A DNA stretch of 64,000 nt from the NCBI RefSeq assembly GCF_900172265.1, contig NZ_FWFK01000008.1, positions 1-64,000 of the forward strand. Reading direction: 5' to 3'. This document shows positions 60,705 through 64,000 of the stretch, one piece after another. The stretch's first letter is position 1; every line of letters starts with the position of its first letter. Under the pieces are notes generated by a model, which saw only the letters and a list, made by a program, of their open reading frames with translations, had not been told where the DNA came from and did no database searches. Origin of the DNA: Roseivivax jejudonensis. GTDB lineage: Bacteria; Pseudomonadota; Alphaproteobacteria; Rhodobacterales; Rhodobacteraceae. The position numbers and the translations under genes are program-made.

Positions 60705-61676
60705 TCAATTCTCGAGGGCGGTAAGCTCCGCGATCCCGGCACTATCGCGTGGGCTTACGCCGAAGCGCGCCTTGAATGCCCGCGAGAAATGCGATGCCGA
60801 GGCAAAGCCAACACTACGCGCGATGTGTCCGATCGGCTGATCCGGCGCCGCGCGAATGAGATCGCGGGCGCGGTCGAGACGGGCTTCGCGGATTGCGCTT
60901 CCGGGTGTGCTGCCCACCTCGGCAAAAAGCGCGTGCAAGTATCGCTGCGAGATTCCGAGGCTGCTTGCGAGTTTCGCCGGAGCGAAGCGAGGGTCTCCGA
61001 GCTCGGCGGCGATGCGGTCCCTGGCGCGGATCATCTGGGCGCGTTTTGCGGAGCTTTCTTTTTCGGACCCGTCGGTTGCGCTCGGAGCGACGAGACACAT
61101 CGCCAGCAAATCGATGGCTTGGGTTGAAAGATGCGCCGCACGGTCGACGCTGCCGCCGATCGCTCCGATCTCCTGCGAGATCGACGCCATGAATCGGGCG
61201 ACAATCGCCGGAAGACCGTGCCGCGTGTCGATCTGTCGACAGGTATAGAGACCCAGATTGGAAACGCGGCTCGACAACGCTTGGCGCGACACGCGTGCCA
61301 CAAGCACGTCGATCTCCGATGGCTGGTCGAGGAGAAACGGCACCTCGCTGTCGATCAGGCAAAATGTACCGGCGCGTGCGCAGGCTGTGCGACCCAATTG
61401 TTGCAGGTGCATTTCGCCGCGCCGTGCGAAGAAACAGAAAAGATCGTCGCGCGCACTAAGCGCTGCGTGCGAGGCGCGCCGCTTGGCGGAGTTCGGGCTT
61501 GCGGCATAGCGGGTCAACGCAAGACCGGGCAGTTTGCCGTAGACGAGGGCCCCCCGGAAGTTCTGGGACCTTGGCAACTCGAGATCCACGGCGACGTAGT
61601 GATCCTCAACGACGGATCGCCAGAAATCCGCGCGCTCCGCCAGCGGTACGCTGTCCGTCGATACCAATCCGTGCAT
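60705..61676 (-). CDS. AraC-family regulator
   Basis: 323 residues. The N-terminal ligand domain (FWRSVVEDHYVAVDLELPR) is of the AraC_binding_2 type, seen in regulators of aromatic and alkane degradation. The C-terminal double HTH is ELGDPRFAPAKLASSLGISQRYLHALFAEVGSTPGSAIREARLDRA...IGHIARSVGFASASHFSRAFKARFGVSP. I chose ATG 61676 after GGGGAGGAAA; an upstream GTG at 61703 is possible. It stands just upstream of the monooxygenase operon and probably activates it. Confidence 0.87.
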   Translation of the reverse strand: MHGLVSTDSVPLAERADFWRSVVEDHYVAVDLELPRSQNFRGALVYGKLPGLALTRYAASPNSAKRRASHAALSARDDLFCFFARRGEMHLQQLGRTACARAGTFCLIDSEVPFLLDQPSEIDVLVARVSRQALSSRVSNLGLYTCRQIDTRHGLPAIVARFMASISQEIGAIGGSVDRAAHLSTQAIDLLAMCLVAPSATDGSEKESSAKRAQMIRARDRIAAELGDPRFAPAKLASSLGISQRYLHALFAEVGSTPGSAIREARLDRARDLIRAAPDQPIGHIARSVGFASASHFSRAFKARFGVSPRDSAGIAELTALEN

Positions 61677-61908
61677 CCCCGTTTCCTCCCCGATGCGGCT
61701 CACACGCGTTGGCGCGGAAGTATCGCGGGTTTGGCTGTATCTTGAAAATACCGAAACGGGTGGGTGTCCATACGAAACAAGAATGTCGTCGCTCTGCTCA
61801 GGTTGACGCGCGTCACTTCAAGGCATTGCTCGACATAGGCAGATTGGAGTGCGTCAGGCGCCTAGTGCCTTGAGCAGGTGTGCCTGACGCTGAATTCCGG
61901 CGCTTTGC
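61677..61908. other. Intergenic region
   Basis: 232 bases between the AraC gene start and the 3' end of the channel gene. No ORF or structured element was seen. It should hold the AraC gene promoter. Confidence 0.4.
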
Positions 61909-63576
61909 CTAGGCGGACAGTCGGTCCTCAGGCTGCTCACCGACGCGGTTGCCGTCGCGCGCAAGATAAAGCGTCTGGGACGGAAACGCGAAGCCTGGCG
62001 ATGCGCCTTCGACAATCTCCATCATACGCAGCATCAGTTCCTCCTGGATTTCCAGGAATTGGTTCCAGTCGCTGGCGTGAATGTAGGCGAAGAGTTCGAT
62101 GTCGAGCGAATGGGCCCCGAAAGAAAGGAGTCGCACGCGGGCAGGATCAGGGGAGACGCGCGGATGCTCAAGCAGCATCGATTTCAGATGCCCGAGCAAT
62201 GCCCGCATCTGTCGTGGCGAGGTCTCGTAGCGCACGCCGATGGTATGGTGGAACCAGTAGTCGTCCCGGCGCGTGAAGTTTTCAAGGTGAAGCGACGAGA
62301 ACTCTCCATTCGGAACTGTGACGATGGTCCGGCCCAGCGTTCGCACGCGAGTCGACCGAATTCCGATCTCCTCGACGGTGCCGTATGTCTCGCCGAAGCG
62401 GCAGAAATCACCGACGCGAACCGGCCGGTCGGCAATCAGCGTCACCGACCCGATGAGATTCTCGATCAGCTTCTGCGCACCGAACGCCAGCGCCAGGCCG
62501 CCGACACCCAGTGCCGCGAGGCCCGCTGTGATGTCCACGCCGAACGCGCGCAGGGCGGTTGCGGTGACGACTGCAACGATGACCGTTTTCAGGACTCGCG
62601 TGAGAAAGGTTACAGCCGAATAGGCGGTGATCGCGCCGCGGCGCGACATGCGGCCGAGCATGATCTCGGCGAGGACGTCAATGACGCGCCACAGAAACCA
62701 CGCGGCCGAAACGAAGGCGGTCAGTTCGACGACCCAGCTCAACTGGTAGCGGGCGACAACGGACACGCCAAGCTGTCCTGCACCGAACGTGAAGATCAGC
62801 GCCGCGATGAACAGGCGCAGCGGCGGCTCGGAAATCGCAGCGAAGCGGGCAAGGCGTTCAGATTCGGACTTCCTGCCGACAAATCCGGTGACAAGGGCCC
62901 GGATGGCCGTCAACCCGTAGGCGAGGATGTAACTGATCGCCGCAAATGCCACGAGGAGAAGCCAGTCGCGGAGCGCGATGCCGCGAACGTCTGGGCCCGC
63001 GGGCAGGTTGCCAAGCATTGCCTGAAATCGCGCGAGACCGGACGCGTCGGTCGAGCGCCAGGAGAGGAGCGCATCGACTGATGCCGAGGACAGCACCCAG
63101 ACTGGGATCTCATCCCGGACCACCTTTTCGGCGATCATCGGAACGGCGGAGTCGCCGCGACCGAGGCGTCCAACGCGCTCGCGATCCGCTGGCAGGCCGT
63201 CGTCGAGATCTCCTTCCGGCACGAGGCTGAGTTCGGTTGGGGGCACGAACTCGACGGCCGAATTCAATGTGCTCTCGATCCGGCGGATCTCCCACGACGC
63301 GATGTCGTTGGCTGCTGCGTCCGATCGCAGGAAGCGTCCGGCTTGTTCGAGATCACTTTCGCCTAACGCAGCGATCAGTCCCGTAACAAGACCTCGCGGC
63401 GTGTCGCGGCCCAGCGGGTCGGCTGCTGTCGGACTGGCTTCTTCCGCGCCAGCAGCGCCACCGAGCCCCGGTATCTGGGCCGAGGCGGCGCCTAGGAGAA
63501 GCAGAATGACGAGAGCCGTCGCCGCGGCGAAAGTGACGATTTTTCTGATAATTCCAATGCCCATGAGATGCACCAT
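61909..63576 (-). CDS. MscS-family mechanosensitive ion channel
   Basis: 555 residues. A signal or membrane helix (IVTFAAATALVILLLLGAASA) precedes a periplasmic region to about residue 200, then five or so membrane helices. The MscS pore helix is LAALGVGGLALAFGAQKLIENLIGS, followed by the beta domain (VRVGDFCRFGETYGTVEEIGIRSTRVRTLGRTIVTVPNGEFSS). The start may be ATG 63576 or ATG 63564. It is 3 bases from the GntP-family gene, so the two share a transcript. Confidence 0.88.
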   Translation of the reverse strand: MVHLMGIGIIRKIVTFAAATALVILLLLGAASAQIPGLGGAAGAEEASPTAADPLGRDTPRGLVTGLIAALGESDLEQAGRFLRSDAAANDIASWEIRRIESTLNSAVEFVPPTELSLVPEGDLDDGLPADRERVGRLGRGDSAVPMIAEKVVRDEIPVWVLSSASVDALLSWRSTDASGLARFQAMLGNLPAGPDVRGIALRDWLLLVAFAAISYILAYGLTAIRALVTGFVGRKSESERLARFAAISEPPLRLFIAALIFTFGAGQLGVSVVARYQLSWVVELTAFVSAAWFLWRVIDVLAEIMLGRMSRRGAITAYSAVTFLTRVLKTVIVAVVTATALRAFGVDITAGLAALGVGGLALAFGAQKLIENLIGSVTLIADRPVRVGDFCRFGETYGTVEEIGIRSTRVRTLGRTIVTVPNGEFSSLHLENFTRRDDYWFHHTIGVRYETSPRQMRALLGHLKSMLLEHPRVSPDPARVRLLSFGAHSLDIELFAYIHASDWNQFLEIQEELMLRMMEIVEGASPGFAFPSQTLYLARDGNRVGEQPEDRLSA

Positions 63577-63579
63577 TTT

Positions 63580-64000
63580 TCAGAAGGACCCGAACACGGA
63601 CCCGAGAAGGATCACGGCGATCAGTGACAGGATTGGGGCTAGGACAGCGACGACTGCGATGTCTGCATAGCTATCCTTGTGGGACAGACCGCAAATCCCG
63701 AGGAGCGTGATGACGGCTCCGTTGTGTGGCAGGCTGTCGAGACCGCCAGTGGCGATGGTCGTCACACGATGCAGCAGGTCCGGCGCAATGCCAGCCATCC
63801 GAGCTTGTTCGAGATACTGCGAACCGAGCGCTTCGAGGGCGATCGACATGCCGCCCGAGGCTGAGCCTGTTAGCCCGGCAAGAACATTGGTCGAAATCGC
63901 CAGCGACACGAGTGGCCCGCCGCCTATCGCATCAATCGAATTCGAGACCGCTGCGAACGCGGGCAGGGCGGCGACGACCGCGCCGAAACCCACGAGACTT
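63580..64000 (-). CDS. GntP-family permease, 3' part
   Basis: The last 140 residues of a polytopic membrane protein run from the window end. LAISTNVLAGLTGSASGGMSIALEAL and TIATGGLDSLPHNGAVITLLGICGLSHKDSYADI are characteristic of GntP/gluconate and hydroxybutyrate permeases. The N-terminal two thirds are outside the window, so the substrate cannot be judged. Confidence 0.82.
   Translation of the reverse strand, partial: SLVGFGAVVAALPAFAAVSNSIDAIGGGPLVSLAISTNVLAGLTGSASGGMSIALEALGSQYLEQARMAGIAPDLLHRVTTIATGGLDSLPHNGAVITLLGICGLSHKDSYADIAVVAVLAPILSLIAVILLGSVFGSF

Noticed and set aside
62059-63081. Plus-strand open frame opposite the MscS channel
   Set aside because: Shadow frame, rich in Arg, Asp and Gln; no domain.
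1-64000. CRISPR arrays, tRNA or rRNA genes, phage or restriction/defence operons
   Set aside because: Looked for regular direct repeats, cloverleaf arms and hallmark proteins on both strands; none was seen.

Overview
The window is high-GC DNA from an alphaproteobacterium, most likely of the Roseobacter group (Rhodobacterales). I infer this from gene content: two complete TRAP transporters, a DUF2852 protein, the protocatechuate 4,5-cleavage gene set, and many ATGA/GTGA-coupled operons. No rRNA, tRNA, CRISPR array or replication origin was seen. The mix of catabolic islands, transposase remnants and broken genes suggests an accessory replicon or a plastic chromosomal region; that is inference.

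Layout. 1-2,200: transposase remnants, a frameshifted histidine phosphatase and a small hypothetical gene. 2,219-9,603: a LacI regulator, a four-gene ABC importer, a nucleoside hydrolase and adenine deaminase, read as a purine nucleoside uptake and salvage operon. 9,669-13,292: kdpE and a kdpD that has lost its sensor half. KdpD is joined head to head with an IclR gene that has lost its DNA-binding half. An IS110-family element with a candidate bridge RNA follows. 13,328-25,004: a TRAP importer, an OsmC-like protein, an IclR regulator and the full 4-hydroxybenzoate/protocatechuate meta-cleavage pathway (pobA, ligAB, ligC, ligI, galD, galB, ligK/galC). Two near-identical palindromes sit at its two divergent promoters. 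25,679-42,686: a second TRAP importer and an ortho-cleavage module (muconolactone isomerase, maleylacetate reductase, muconate cycloisomerase, two MBL-fold hydrolases, intradiol dioxygenase, phenol-hydroxylase-like FAD monooxygenase). It also holds a glutaredoxin/AhpD-like fusion, a CMD-like protein and a thioredoxin-fold protein. It is interrupted by decayed IS3 and IS66 remnants and carries a LysR regulator. Sites matching ATAC-N7-GTAT, the CatR/ClcR/CbnR-type motif, lie upstream of its promoters. 42,801-55,513: small regulator-plus-effector pairs (MarR/EamA exporter, Lrp/LysE exporter), an outer-membrane DUF481 protein, detoxification genes (DoxX-like, isochorismatase-like, GST, SnoaL-like, a frameshifted NAD(P)-binding protein), a LysR gene and an unrecognised 446-residue protein. 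55,884-61,676: a luciferase-type flavin monooxygenase, alpha/beta hydrolase, FadL-type porin, flavin reductase, FAD-synthetase-like protein and AraC regulator, looking like a two-component oxygenase pathway for a hydrophobic substrate. 61,909-64,000: a mechanosensitive channel and the 3' part of a GntP-family permease running off the window.

Catabolic logic. The first aromatic island should take 4-hydroxybenzoate to pyruvate plus oxaloacetate. The second should take a phenol or halo/methyl-phenol through a catechol and a muconate to maleylacetate and 3-oxoadipate, but no classical dienelactone hydrolase was seen. The most interesting items are the two inferred operator sets, the glutaredoxin/AhpD-like fusion, the missing dienelactone hydrolase step, the luciferase/flavin cluster with its shortened RibF-like protein, and the kdpD/iclR breakpoint beside the IS110 element.
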